From Paucidesulfovibrio longus DSM 6739 (GTDB lineage: Bacteria; Desulfobacterota; Desulfovibrionia; Desulfovibrionales; Desulfovibrionaceae), in the NCBI RefSeq assembly GCF_000420485.1, contig NZ_ATVA01000015.1:186001-250000 (forward strand): a stretch of 64,000 bases of DNA, given 5' to 3'. Below, piece after piece: positions 56,301-64,000 of the stretch. Each line of letters opens with the position of its first letter. Position 1 is the stretch's first letter. The notes under the pieces were generated by a model. That model saw nothing but the letters and a program-made list of their open reading frames with translations, was not told where the DNA came from and searched no databases. The position numbers were made by a program, and so were the translations under genes.

Positions 56301-56469
56301 CCAAAGGTCCGGCCAGGAGCAGCTCCCGCCCGGTCTGCTCGCGCACGAGTTCCGCCACTTGGCCTCGATAGTCGTTGGGATCGAAAAGCGCCGCGAACAC
56401 GGCAAGACCGGCCACGCAAAGGCCCGCCAGGATCAAGGCGATCTTGAACAGTATCTTGAGAAATCTCAC
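53392..56469 (-). CDS. AsmA-like envelope protein with Gly/Ala-rich tail
   Basis: 1025 residues. An N-terminal membrane helix (about 5-28) is followed by FDPNDYRGQVAELVREQTGRELLLAG, the classical AsmA start, then long repeating beta-rich segments in the periplasm, as in AsmA/TamB bridge proteins for lipid transport. Two acidic, Ala/Glu/Ser-rich linkers interrupt the repeats (near residues 420-445 and 670-695). The last about 85 residues are a Gly/Ala/Val-rich amphipathic tail (for example VARGAVGLLGGVVKGGAEAV). GTG start after AGGAG. Likely works in outer membrane lipid homeostasis. Confidence 0.88.
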   Translation of the reverse strand: MRFLKILFKIALILAGLCVAGLAVFAALFDPNDYRGQVAELVREQTGRELLLAGPLELSIFPWLAVEAENVTLGNAQGFGEEPMLRVGRVSVGLQLLPLLSGELRVGGVEVDGLELLLARNAEGRTNWDDLLELAERRSEAPAQSGTAGDSVKGGVVAQESAADAPSDEVPSGSFRLTDASLDGLSAENVRLVWDDQSAAVRYELSGGSLHVGEVRYGAPLDVEAEFGFGLDDPKLAGRFKLAGNLAFDLDRSQFAVPRLTLALRAEGADLPGGAAEISLAVDQLRADLDKGTASASAFTVLGYEAQVSGSFSVRDLQTAPAVSGVLELKNCNPRYVLAALGAQPPETADPAALSALGATLRFDMLPDRLNLPFLALDLDGQHLEGSASARLDQPDYLLVLDGEHFDLDRYLPPSSPEPNATDAADAGQSWTPIDADAGRPVAEAGGNATSTASEPQWLTSVRKMELRTTLGINRLHVGKMDIAGLRLALHAKRGVVAVEPLDVRLTRGEDEYRLVTGKVFGDLHTFGVRADSFGLAAPGGGVSGSLSAANLREAPEASGKLALEHLDLRRLSQALGDLVPLKLPETTDPKALTDLHGTVEFSYAPGNVDVPDFELLLDGSSLKGRLRMRTDPAVYDVVLKADRLDIDRYLPPKAEAAKDAEAAASAQTHGSAGGGEANATAQDGNEESGQSDFLTQFRTMRADMDVEVGVLTWQGLSFADIKGVLHARDGVAELDPCRVSLDKGHLELAWKLDAQGEGANSLTATVRALALGPLLQRFAGIEDARGTLTMRTIEPLTWTGLDAERFKRSFSGSAGFAVRDGEYPGLDLFEMLTVVDKLTTAVLEGGRDDSTRFGEVTGTVVARKGRVNCDDLCVKAPGLRAGGAGFVNLPDGGIDYLVRAMAVPDASGQGGAPCDEYYGIPVPVRITGTLDEPRYRVSAEEYAASVARGAVGLLGGVVKGGAEAVGTVLGTGADVARSAAKGVVEGGQDAIQSGSDAVGGAVEDSAKGGVKAVEDFIDTLKDAF

Positions 56470-56580
56470 ACTATTTCTCCTGATGCACAGGATGAGGACA
56501 TTGTGGCTTTCATGGCGGAATCACATGGATCGGCAAAAGACAGGAGAACGCGGAACACGGGAGCGCGAACCACCCGAAGC

Positions 56581-56955
56581 TTATTCCCGCTCCGGCCTTC
56601 GCATCAACGCAAGAATCGCCCGCAGCTCTGAGGCGGCTTCGCGCAGCAGAAGCGATTCCCTCGGCTGCGGCATCTGAACCGGGCCGGGCGGCGAGACGCC
56701 GTCTGCACGGGGTTCCCCCTCTTCCAGACGTTTGCGCGCCCCCTCAAGGGTCAGCCCTTCGTCGTAAAGCAGGGATTTGATGAGGCGCAGCAGACCGAGA
56801 TGCTCCTCGGTGTACAGGCGCTGGCCGGATGCCGTGCGCACGGGCACAAGCTGCTCGAACTGGCTTTCCCAGAAGCGAAGCACCGACGTTTTGACGCCCA
56901 GTTCCTGGGCCGCCTCGCCGATCCGGTAGCGTTTGAACTTGCCGAGATCGTTCAT
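56581..56955 (-). CDS. MerR-family transcriptional regulator
   Basis: 124 residues. The N-terminal winged helix-turn-helix reads YRIGEAAQELGVKTSVLRFW, with ESQFEQLVPVRTASGQRLYT completing the MerR wing, followed by a short Leu-rich dimerisation helix. There are no Cys residues, so no thiolate metal-binding site. It lies downstream of the pheT terminator and 111 bases before the AsmA-like gene. The effector is unknown. Confidence 0.9.
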   Translation of the reverse strand: MNDLGKFKRYRIGEAAQELGVKTSVLRFWESQFEQLVPVRTASGQRLYTEEHLGLLRLIKSLLYDEGLTLEGARKRLEEGEPRADGVSPPGPVQMPQPRESLLLREAASELRAILALMRRPERE

Positions 56956-57006
56956 GCCCGATCCATATCAGAGAGCCGCAGACGGGGAAAGTGTTCTCCC
57001 GCCGCG

Positions 57007-57046
57007 AAAAGCAAAAGGCCCGCGCGGAGAACGTCCGCGCGGGCCT
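57007..57046 (-). terminator. Strong terminator after pheT
   Basis: A perfect 13-bp stem (57016-57028 with 57034-57046, AGGCCCGCGCGGA) with a 5-base loop, followed on the minus strand by TTTTGCTTTT (57016-57007). It lies 22 bases beyond the pheT stop and ends the thrS-to-pheT operon. Confidence 0.93.
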
Positions 57047-57068
57047 ATCAGGTCTTGTCGAGAGCCCT

Positions 57069-59465
57069 CTAGAGCGAAACGCCGAGCTTGTTCACGAGAT
57101 TCTGCACAAGCTGGTTGTGAACCTTGTCCACTTCCTTGTCCTTGAGGGTCTTGCTGGCATGGCGGTAGATCATCCGGAAGGAGAGGTTGCGCGTCTCGCC
57201 TTTTTCGTCCGGAACATACACGGCCACCAGGGCCGAGGATTCCAGCAGGGCCGGACGGTCGGCGTTCACGGCATCGAGAACCGCGCCCACGGTGAGGGTG
57301 CGCGGCGCCTGGAAGGTCACGTCGCGGCGCACGGCCGGGAGCTTGGGCAGCTCGCTGAAACGCACGGCATTGGCGGCCATGAGTTCCGCCAGGAGATCGG
57401 CGTCGAGTTCCGCGAGCCAGACTTCCTTGCGGGCGTGATAGTTGTCCGCGATTTCCGGCTTGACCTTGCCGATGACGCCCAGGGCGCGCCCGGCCAGGGT
57501 CACGTCCACGCAGGGCTCCAGGAAGGAATGCTCCGCAGCGTTGGCGAAGGCGGCCGCGCCAAGCTTGAACTGGTCGAGCAGCTGCTCCACCAACCCCTTG
57601 ATGTCCAGGTAGTCGATGTCTGCCTGGGTCCAGGGCCAGTCCTCGGCAAAGCGGCTTCCGTAAAGGATCATGCCCAGACGGTTCTGCTCGCGGGTTTCCG
57701 TATCCGAAGCCGGATCAGCCTGGAATATCTTTGCGATTTCAAAGAGGCGCAGGCGGTTGTTGCTCTGGGCAACGTTGTTCCTGAGGCTGTTCAAAAGCCC
57801 AGGGGCAAGGGCCGTGCGCAGCACGTTCTGGTCTTCGGAGAGCGGGTTGGCCACGGCCACGCGGCCCTCGGCGGGCAATCCCAGAAGGTCCAGGTCGCCC
57901 TGGCCCGTGAAGCTGTAGTTGATGGCCTCGCGCAGGCCGACTCCGCGCGCCCAGGTCTTGAGCATGCGGTTCACGCCGTAGGGCGTGTCGCGGGTAATGC
58001 GGGCTTGGGTGGACTTGGAGATGCGGGGCAGCTTCTCCGGAATGCGGTCCATGCCGTGCACGCGGGCCACTTCCTCGAAGAGATCCACTTCGCGCTCCAG
58101 GTCGAGCCGGTGCGACGGGCTGCTCACCGCCCAGGAAGCGTCGTCCGAAGCGTCCACGGCGCAGCCCATGCCCTCGAGCACCTGCTTGCAGAACGCGGGC
58201 TCGAAGTCGATGCCGATGAGCGAATTGAGGCGCTTGCGGCGGAAGATATGGTGCCGCTCCAGCCAGGGCCGGGGTTCGCCCACGGAAACATGCGGCAGCA
58301 CCTGCGCGCCGGAAAGCTCGGCCATGAGCTGGGCCGCGCGGGCCGTGGCATACGGGGTGTTCGCCTGGTCCACGCCGCGCTCGAAGCGGTAGGAGGCTTC
58401 GGAATGCAGCGCAAGGCGGCGGGCGGTCTTGCGGATCGTTCCGGGCCGGAACACCGCGCCTTCGAGCAGAACGTTGCTGGACTGATCGTTGATCTCGGTG
58501 TCCAGTCCGCCCATGACGCCAGCCAGGGCCACGGGGCGCTCACCGTCCCAGATGAGCAGATCGGAGGCGAGCAGCTTGCGCTGCTGTCCGTCCAGGGTGG
58601 TCAGGGTCATGCCCTCGCTGGCCGGGGCGATGCGGACGCGGTCGCCCTTCATCAGATCCCAGTCAAAGGCGTGCAGGGGCTGGCCCAGTTCCATGAGAAT
58701 ATAGTTGGTCACGTCCACGAGATTGCTGATGGCCCGGACGCCCACGGCGTGCAGGCGATAGCGCAGCCAGTACGGGGACGGGCCGATCTTCGCTCCGCGC
58801 AGATAGCGGGCGGAATACATCGGGCAAAGCTCGGGATCGTCGATGACGATCTCGGCGAAGGGGCGATGGGCCTCGCCGCCCTCGACGAGCTTCAGCTCCG
58901 GCAGCGTCAGAGGAAGATTGAAGGCCAGCGCCGTCTCGCGGGCGATGCCGAGGTGCGAGAGACAGTCGGCCCTGTTGGGCGTGATGTCGATATCCAGGAC
59001 TTCCCGCTCGGCGCCCACGGCGTCCAGGAACAGGTCGCCGGGCCGCGAGTTCTCCGGCAGGACCAGAATCCCGCTGTGGTCCTCGGAAAGGCCCATCTCC
59101 CGTTCGGAGAGGATCATGCCGTTGGACGGCTTGCCGCGCAGCTTGGCCTTCTTGAGCTTCAGGCCGCCGGGCAGGGTCGTGCCGACCTTGGCCACGGCGA
59201 CTTTCTGGCCCTTGGCCACGTTGGGCGCGCCGCAGACGATGTCGAGCACTTCGTCGCCGACGTCCACCCGGCAGACCGAAAGATGGTCCGCTTCGGGGTG
59301 CGCATCGCACTCGGCCACGAAACCGACCACGATCCCGGCCAGCTCGGCAAAGGGGTCGCGGATTTCCTCCAGCTCCAGGCCGAGCATGGTCAGACGGTCG
59401 CCCAGAGCCTGGGCCTCGCCTTCATAGGGCGTGAATTCACGCAGCCAATTCAAACTGACAAGCAT
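57069..59465 (-). CDS. pheT: Phenylalanyl-tRNA synthetase beta subunit
   Basis: 798 residues, full length. It starts MLVSLNWLREFTPYEG. The N-terminal tRNA-binding (EMAP-like) domain covers about 40-150, then come the B3/B4 editing domain, the B5 domain, the catalytic-like core (FEIAKIFQAD) and the C-terminal ferredoxin-fold anticodon domain (AVRRDVTFQAPRTL). Pairs with PheS as a heterotetramer. ATG 21 bases after pheS with GAGG. Confidence 0.97.
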   Translation of the reverse strand: MLVSLNWLREFTPYEGEAQALGDRLTMLGLELEEIRDPFAELAGIVVGFVAECDAHPEADHLSVCRVDVGDEVLDIVCGAPNVAKGQKVAVAKVGTTLPGGLKLKKAKLRGKPSNGMILSEREMGLSEDHSGILVLPENSRPGDLFLDAVGAEREVLDIDITPNRADCLSHLGIARETALAFNLPLTLPELKLVEGGEAHRPFAEIVIDDPELCPMYSARYLRGAKIGPSPYWLRYRLHAVGVRAISNLVDVTNYILMELGQPLHAFDWDLMKGDRVRIAPASEGMTLTTLDGQQRKLLASDLLIWDGERPVALAGVMGGLDTEINDQSSNVLLEGAVFRPGTIRKTARRLALHSEASYRFERGVDQANTPYATARAAQLMAELSGAQVLPHVSVGEPRPWLERHHIFRRKRLNSLIGIDFEPAFCKQVLEGMGCAVDASDDASWAVSSPSHRLDLEREVDLFEEVARVHGMDRIPEKLPRISKSTQARITRDTPYGVNRMLKTWARGVGLREAINYSFTGQGDLDLLGLPAEGRVAVANPLSEDQNVLRTALAPGLLNSLRNNVAQSNNRLRLFEIAKIFQADPASDTETREQNRLGMILYGSRFAEDWPWTQADIDYLDIKGLVEQLLDQFKLGAAAFANAAEHSFLEPCVDVTLAGRALGVIGKVKPEIADNYHARKEVWLAELDADLLAELMAANAVRFSELPKLPAVRRDVTFQAPRTLTVGAVLDAVNADRPALLESSALVAVYVPDEKGETRNLSFRMIYRHASKTLKDKEVDKVHNQLVQNLVNKLGVSL

Positions 59466-59486
59466 AAGCGCCTCGGAGATGCGAAA

Positions 59487-60539
59487 TTAGCAGAACTGCT
59501 CAAGGAATCGTACGTCGTTCTCGAAGAACATGCGCAGGTCGCCGATGCCGTATTTGAGCATGGCCACGCGCTCGACGCCGAGACCGAAGGCGAACCCCTG
59601 AATTTCTTCGGGATCATAGCCCACGGACTTGAACACGTTGGGGTCGATCATGCCGCAGCCGAGGATTTCCACCCAGCCGGTGCCCTTGCAGACGCGGCAG
59701 GTGTTCCCGTCCTTCTCGCCCTTGCCCCCGCAGTTGAAGCAGGAAATGTCCACTTCGGCGCTGGGTTCCGTAAAGGGGAAGAAGCTCGGCCGGAAGCGCA
59801 CGCTGACGTCCGCGCCGAAAAGCTGGCGCACGAAGGAGGCCAGGGTTCCGCGCAGGTCGGCCATGCTCACGTTCTTGTCCGCGAGGAAGCCCTCGATCTG
59901 ATGGAACATGGGCGTGTGGGTCAGGTCGGAGTCGCGGCGGTAGACGCGGCCCGGCGCGACGGCGGCCACGGGCGGCTTGCGGTCCAGCATGGTGCGGATC
60001 TGGAGCGAGGAGGTATGCGTGCGCAGCAAAATGCGGTCGGAAACGTAGAGCGTGTCCTGCATGTCGCGGGCCGGGTGGTCCGGGGGCATGTTCAGGGCCT
60101 CGAAGTTGTACCAGTCGTTTTCGACCTCAGGCCCGGAGACGACCTCGAAACCGAGTCCGGTGAAGACGTCGCAGATTTCGTCCATGACCAGGGTCACGGG
60201 ATGCAGGGAACCGGCCCAGGGCTTGCGTCCGGGCAGGGTGGGATCGAAGCGGGAAAGGCCCTCGTCGGTTTCGGCCCGTTCCAGCCTTTTCTGGCGGGAT
60301 TCGAGCTGCTCCGTGAGCGCCGTCTTGACTTCGTTGGCCTTTTTTCCGGCTGCGGGCTTGTCTTCGTCGGAAAGCTCGCGCAGGTCCGCCATGATGGCGG
60401 CCAGGCGGCCCTTGCGGCCGAGGAACTCGATCTTGAGTTCCTCCAGCTCCTTCAAAGAGCGAGCCTGACCCGCTTTCGGTTCACAATCGCGGGCCAGGCT
60501 CTCAAGTCCTTCAATAAAGGACTGCAATTCTTTGGACAT
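59487..60539 (-). CDS. pheS: Phenylalanyl-tRNA synthetase alpha subunit
   Basis: 350 residues: an N-terminal coiled coil, then the class II catalytic core with motif 2 around [20 protein letters not shown] and motif 3 near [18 protein letters not shown]. Between [11 protein letters not shown] and LGCGM lies a Cys-rich zinc-finger-like insertion ([18 protein letters not shown]), found in many bacterial PheS. The start lies 1 base after the rplT stop, so translation is coupled. Confidence 0.97.
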   Translation of the reverse strand: MSKELQSFIEGLESLARDCEPKAGQARSLKELEELKIEFLGRKGRLAAIMADLRELSDEDKPAAGKKANEVKTALTEQLESRQKRLERAETDEGLSRFDPTLPGRKPWAGSLHPVTLVMDEICDVFTGLGFEVVSGPEVENDWYNFEALNMPPDHPARDMQDTLYVSDRILLRTHTSSLQIRTMLDRKPPVAAVAPGRVYRRDSDLTHTPMFHQIEGFLADKNVSMADLRGTLASFVRQLFGADVSVRFRPSFFPFTEPSAEVDISCFNCGGKGEKDGNTCRVCKGTGWVEILGCGMIDPNVFKSVGYDPEEIQGFAFGLGVERVAMLKYGIGDLRMFFENDVRFLEQFC

Positions 60540-60540
60540 G

Positions 60541-60894
60541 CTAGTTCAGATGGGCTTTGGCCTGCTCGGCGACTTTGGCGAAGATGTCCTTGTCGCGAAC
60601 CGCCATGTCGGCGAGAACTTTGCGGTTCAGCTCGATGCCGGCCAGCTTGAGGCCATTGATGAACTTGCTGTAGGACAGGCCGTGCAGGCGAGCGGCGGCG
60701 TTGATGCGCACGATCCACAGCTTGCGGAACTCGCGCTTGCGCTCCTTGCGGCCGCGGAAAGCCATGCAGAGCGCTTTCTCGACGCGTTCCCGCGCGGTAC
60801 GGTACAGGCGGCTGCCCGCTCCGCGGTAGCCCTTTGCCATCTTCAAATATTTCTTATGGCGACGACGGGCCGCCATGCCTCTCTTGACTCTCAT
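60541..60894 (-). CDS. rplT: Ribosomal protein L20
   Basis: 117 residues, very basic, [20 protein letters not shown] at the start, standard for bL20, a 50S assembly protein. It lies in the order infC-rpmI-rplT-pheS-pheT. In other bacteria L20 represses this operon; I did not identify a leader structure here. Confidence 0.98.
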   Translation of the reverse strand: MRVKRGMAARRRHKKYLKMAKGYRGAGSRLYRTARERVEKALCMAFRGRKERKREFRKLWIVRINAAARLHGLSYSKFINGLKLAGIELNRKVLADMAVRDKDIFAKVAEQAKAHLN

Positions 60895-60985
60895 TCAAGC
60901 CTCCATCTCTTCGTACCTGCACCCTCCCTTGCGGGCGGCGGCAGGTGGACGTGTAACAGGTTGATCCGACCGTCAAGCCCGCAGG

Positions 60986-61183
60986 CTAGACGTAGGGCAG
61001 CAGACGACGGACAGCGCTCTCGTTGGTACGATCCACCAGGGTGGCCTGACCCAGACGACGCTTTCTCTTGGCGTTCTTCTTGGTCAGGATGTGGCGCAGG
61101 TTTTTCCTGCGGCGGCGAAACTTGCCGCTCCCGGTCTTCTCGAACCGCTTGGCAGCGCTCCGGTTGGTCTTGATCTTAGGCAT
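60986..61183 (-). CDS. rpmI: Ribosomal protein L35
   Basis: 65 residues, basic, starting MPKIKTNRSAAKRFEKTGSG, typical bL35. ATG with AGGAGG 5 bases upstream. It stands between infC (88 bases) and rplT (91 bases); the gaps hold no other gene. Confidence 0.98.
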   Translation of the reverse strand: MPKIKTNRSAAKRFEKTGSGKFRRRRKNLRHILTKKNAKRKRRLGQATLVDRTNESAVRRLLPYV

Positions 61184-61271
61184 GACATCCTCCTGGATTC
61201 CGGGCCGAGGCCCGGATCATTCTTCACGTTCGCTTTCCGGGACGCCCTTTCGGGCTCCAGGAAGAAGCGGA

Positions 61272-61820
61272 CTACTTCTTCGAGGGTGTGAGCAGCATGG
61301 TCATGGTCCGCCCTTCCGCGGACGGCGGCTGATCCACCTTGGAGATTTCCTTCAAGTCCTCGATAACCCGCTCCAGAACCATAAGGCCCCTGTCCTTGTG
61401 CACGATCTCTCGTCCACGGAAGAACACGGTCACTTTGCAGCGGTCGCCTTTTTCGAGAAATTTGACAATGTTACGCAGCTTGGTCTGGTAGTCGTGGTCG
61501 TCGGTTTTCGGACGAAACTTGACTTCCTTGATCTGGATGACCGTCTGCTTTTTCTTGGCTTCCTGCTGTCGCTTCTGCTGCTGATACTTGAAACGGCCGT
61601 AGTCCATAATCCTACAGACAGGAGGATCGGCGGCTGCGGCGACCTCTACGAGGTCGAGACCTCGTTCGCGGGCCAAGTTCAAGGCTTCCTGGGTGGGCAG
61701 AATGCCCAGCTGGTTTCCTTCCTCGTCGACCACACGGACCTTGGGAATTCTGATCCGCTCATTGCGGCGGACGCCATCATCCTTACGCGGGAATCGGCGT
61801 TCCTGACGTCGAAAAGCTAT
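61272..61820 (-). CDS. infC: Translation initiation factor IF-3, apparent ATA start
   Basis: 182 residues if started at ATA 61820: [20 protein letters not shown] leads into the IF3 N-domain ([19 protein letters not shown]), then linker and C-domain ending [11 protein letters not shown]. No ATG or TTG lies in frame near the required N-terminus. GTG at 61733 would cut off the conserved RRNERIR segment. ATA has an ideal GGAGGA 7 bases upstream. E. coli infC uses AUU, through which IF3 represses its own synthesis, so a rare start is expected. The gene overlaps the end of thrS by 38 bases in another frame. Confidence 0.9.
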   Translation of the reverse strand: MAFRRQERRFPRKDDGVRRNERIRIPKVRVVDEEGNQLGILPTQEALNLARERGLDLVEVAAAADPPVCRIMDYGRFKYQQQKRQQEAKKKQTVIQIKEVKFRPKTDDHDYQTKLRNIVKFLEKGDRCKVTVFFRGREIVHKDRGLMVLERVIEDLKEISKVDQPPSAEGRTMTMLLTPSKK

Positions 61821-63741
61821 AACTCATTCCTCCTCGTTCAAAGGGCTCACGGGCCGCGGCCAAAATCAGATCCGCAGCTTCCTCAAGCGACAACATGCCG
61901 GGATCGTCTCCGTCGCGCCAGCGAACGTTGACAGCCCCGGCTTCCTTTTCCTTGTCACCGACGACCAGCATGTACGGGATCTTCTCGACCTGAGCCTCCC
62001 GTACCTTGTATCCGAGTTTTTCGTTGCGGGTATCCGCCTCGACCCGAATGCCCTTTTGGGCCAGGACCGAGCGGACCTTTTCCGCAAACTCGTTCTGGGC
62101 GTCCGTAACGGTAAGCACCCGAGCCTGGACCGGGGCGAGCCACACCGGGAAAGCCCCGGCATAGTGCTCGATCAGCACGCCCAGGAACCTTTCGATGGAG
62201 CCCAGGATCACGCGGTGCAGCATGACGGGACGGTGGCGTGCTCCGTCATCGCCCACATATACCAAGTCGAATCGGTCTGGCAAGGTAAAATCACACTGGA
62301 TCGTCGCGCATTGCCAGCGGCGCTCCAGGGCGTCCTTGATGATGATGTCGATCTTGGGACCGTAGAAGGCGCCGTCGCCCTCGTTGATGTCGTAGTCCCA
62401 GCCCATGGCCTCCAGGGCGTTTTTCAAGGCCTCGGTGGCGCGTTCCCAGTCCTCGTCCGAGCCGATGGACTTTTCGGGGCGCGTGGAAATTTCGGCCTCG
62501 AACTCGAAGCCGAAAAGGCCCATGACGTCCTTGACGAAGGTGGCCACGCCGATGATCTCGTCCTGGAGCTGGTCCGGGCGGCAGAGCAGATGCGCGTCGT
62601 CCTGGGTGAAGGAGCGCACGCGCAAAAGGCCGTGCAGCACGCCGGATTTCTCGTGGCGGTGGACCACGCCGTGCTCGAAGTAGCGGATGGGCAGATCGCG
62701 ATAGCTGCGGATCCGCGACTTGTAGATGAGCATGTGCGACAGGCAGTTCATGGGCTTGATGCCGTAGGCCTGCTCGTCGATCTCAGTGAAATACATGTTT
62801 TCGCGGTAGTTGTCGTAGTGGCCGGACTTCTCCCAAAGCTCGCGCTTGAGGATCAGCGGTCCCTGCACGAACTGGTAGCCGCGCTTGAGGTGCTCCTTCT
62901 TCTCGAAGTCCTCCAGGATGGCCCGCACCAGCGCGCCCTTGGGATGCCAGAGGATCATTCCGCCGCCCACGTCCTCGTGGATGGAGAAGAGGTCGAGCTG
63001 GGTGCCGAGCTTGCGGTGGTCGCGCTTCTTGGCCTCTTCCAGACGGTCCAGATACTGCTTGAGCTGCTTGGGGCTGGCCCAGGCCGTGCCGTAGATGCGC
63101 TGGAGCTGCTTGTTCTTCTCGTCGCCGCGCCAGTAGGCCCCGGCCACGGAGAGCAGCTTGAAGGCGTTGAGCAGGCCGGTCCGGGGCACGTGGGGGCCGC
63201 GGCAAAGATCCGTGAAGCTGCCGTGCTCGTAGATGGAGTAGACATCCGCGCCGAGGTCGTCGATGATCTCGCCCTTGTAGGATTCGCCCTGGGCCTCAAA
63301 AAAGGCCTTGGCCTCGGCCGCGCTCATTTCCCGGCGGGAAAAGGGCTTGTCCGCGCCGGCGGAACGGTTCATCTCCTCTTCGATCTTCTCCAGATCTTCG
63401 GGAGTGAAGGGGCGCTCGAAATCGAAATCATAATAAAAGCCGTTTTCCACGGACGGGCCGATGGTGACCTTCGCCTCCGGGAAGAGCTTCTTCACGGCCT
63501 CGGCCATGAGATGGGCCGTGGAATGGCGGATGATCTCAAGCCCGTCTTCGCTGTCCGCGAAGACGGGCTCGATGGTGGTGCAGGTTTCGGGCAGGGGAGT
63601 GGAAAGATCGAGAAGCGCGTCGCCGCAGCGGCAGACGACCGTATTCTTGAACTGCTTCTTGGACAGGCCTTGCTTGAGCGCTTCCCCGCAGGGGGCGCCG
63701 GCCTGGACTTCCACCGACTGACCGTTCACTTGGATCTGCAC
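61783..63741 (-). CDS. thrS: Threonyl-tRNA synthetase
   Basis: 652 residues. N-terminal TGS domain ([15 protein letters not shown]), the second additional domain with [16 protein letters not shown] for editing, and the class II core with zinc ligands (Cys in [12 protein letters not shown] and later His). The C-terminal anticodon domain follows. The tail after EPFERGGM is longer than usual because the frame runs over the infC start. Start GTG 63741 with GGGAG 7 bases upstream; a longer in-frame start at 63840 adds non-conserved residues. Confidence 0.96.
   Translation of the reverse strand: MQIQVNGQSVEVQAGAPCGEALKQGLSKKQFKNTVVCRCGDALLDLSTPLPETCTTIEPVFADSEDGLEIIRHSTAHLMAEAVKKLFPEAKVTIGPSVENGFYYDFDFERPFTPEDLEKIEEEMNRSAGADKPFSRREMSAAEAKAFFEAQGESYKGEIIDDLGADVYSIYEHGSFTDLCRGPHVPRTGLLNAFKLLSVAGAYWRGDEKNKQLQRIYGTAWASPKQLKQYLDRLEEAKKRDHRKLGTQLDLFSIHEDVGGGMILWHPKGALVRAILEDFEKKEHLKRGYQFVQGPLILKRELWEKSGHYDNYRENMYFTEIDEQAYGIKPMNCLSHMLIYKSRIRSYRDLPIRYFEHGVVHRHEKSGVLHGLLRVRSFTQDDAHLLCRPDQLQDEIIGVATFVKDVMGLFGFEFEAEISTRPEKSIGSDEDWERATEALKNALEAMGWDYDINEGDGAFYGPKIDIIIKDALERRWQCATIQCDFTLPDRFDLVYVGDDGARHRPVMLHRVILGSIERFLGVLIEHYAGAFPVWLAPVQARVLTVTDAQNEFAEKVRSVLAQKGIRVEADTRNEKLGYKVREAQVEKIPYMLVVGDKEKEAGAVNVRWRDGDDPGMLSLEEAADLILAAAREPFERGGMSYSFSTSGTPIPA
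61818..61833 (-). promoter_or_regulatory. Ribosome site and ATA start codon of infC
   Basis: Minus strand GGAGGA (61833-61828), 7 bases, ATA (61820-61818). It lies inside the 3' end of thrS. An ATG at 61827-61825 touches the ribosome site and belongs to the thrS frame, so it cannot serve infC. Confidence 0.75.
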
Positions 63742-63827
63742 GTTTGATCTCCCGTCTTCTGAGCAGAAATCATCCAGTTCCCCTGCGCCTTGAAATACAT
63801 ATAATGGGGAGCATCCGAAGACGAAGG

Positions 63828-63856
63828 TTGTTAAACCCATGCACGCCCCCTGTCAA
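63828..63856 (-). promoter_or_regulatory. Predicted promoter of the thrS-infC-rpmI-rplT-pheST operon
   Basis: Minus strand TTGACA (63856-63851), 17 bases, TAACAA (63833-63828). The -35 is perfect and the -10 weak. Transcription would start near 63820, leaving a leader of about 80 bases before the GTG. The remaining bases to 64000 show no gene or repeat that I can support. Confidence 0.5.
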
Positions 63857-64000
63857 GCGCCGGAGCGGCCAGCCTGCTTTTGCCGCTGGTTTGCGCTTCA
63901 TCTTCAAACATATTATTCTACCATTGCATATTCAACGCCGTTCGGTTAAGCGCCAGCTTCAACGCGAATCCTGCCGCCCGATGCGACGGCTTTGCACTTT

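Noticed and set aside
53491-60650. Long plus-strand frames opposite the AsmA-like gene and pheST
   Set aside because: Shadows of the minus-strand genes; the translations are Gly/His/Gln-rich without domains.

Overview
The window looks like chromosomal DNA of a GC-rich, Gram-negative, motile bacterium, most likely a Desulfovibrio-like sulfate reducer (Desulfovibrionota). This is inferred from flagellar export genes, a Ccm cytochrome c maturation set whose CcmE carries Cys instead of the haem-binding His and which has no CcmG/CcmH, indolepyruvate:ferredoxin oxidoreductase, many sensor kinases and sigma-54 regulators. No rRNA, tRNA, CRISPR array, insertion sequence or prophage was recognised.

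Layout. 1-1958: end of a flagellar export operon (fliH partial, fliI). 2031-4704: a WaaE-like glycosyltransferase, then an AT-rich islet with a KAP-family P-loop NTPase on the minus strand, then an orphan copy of the glycosyltransferase 3' end. 4740-6584: a chemoreceptor. 6752-13466 (minus): guaB-guaA-tatB-tatC-hisB-lipoprotein-hisA, closed by a clear terminator. 13507-18678 (minus): a complete branched-chain amino acid ABC transporter, livJ-H-M-G-F, with tandem hairpins after the binding-protein gene. 18853-25170 (minus): a CBS-domain membrane protein and ccmE-F-A-B-C-D plus a TPR protein. 25308-27536 (plus): a family 9 glycosyltransferase and a cysteine desulfurase. 27540-29189 (minus): nadD and an unknown membrane protein.

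29311-44958 is the most unusual region. Eleven minus-strand genes (39989 down to 29311) encode four stand-alone receiver proteins, a receiver-CBS fusion, two histidine kinases, a DASS-type anion transporter with two small membrane proteins, and a pyruvate-phosphate-dikinase-like protein that lacks the TIM barrel. A further dCache histidine kinase lies upstream at 40311-42050. Near-consensus sigma-54 promoters (-24/-12) precede both units. Divergently transcribed is a membrane-anchored AAA+ regulator related to sigma-54 activators, but with a changed GAFTGA loop and a winged-helix C-terminus. I propose that these form one nutrient-sensing, transport and phosphotransfer system.

45043-47410 (minus): proA and a NodB-type deacetylase lipoprotein. 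47701-53282 (plus): a YfgM-like TPR protein, iorA-iorB, a GAF/sigma-54 activator and an EamA transporter. 53392-56955 (minus): a large AsmA-like protein and a MerR regulator. 57069-63741 (minus): the translation operon thrS-infC-rpmI-rplT-pheS-pheT, ended by a strong terminator. Here infC appears to start at ATA inside the end of thrS. 63742-64000 holds the thrS promoter region and no gene that I can see.
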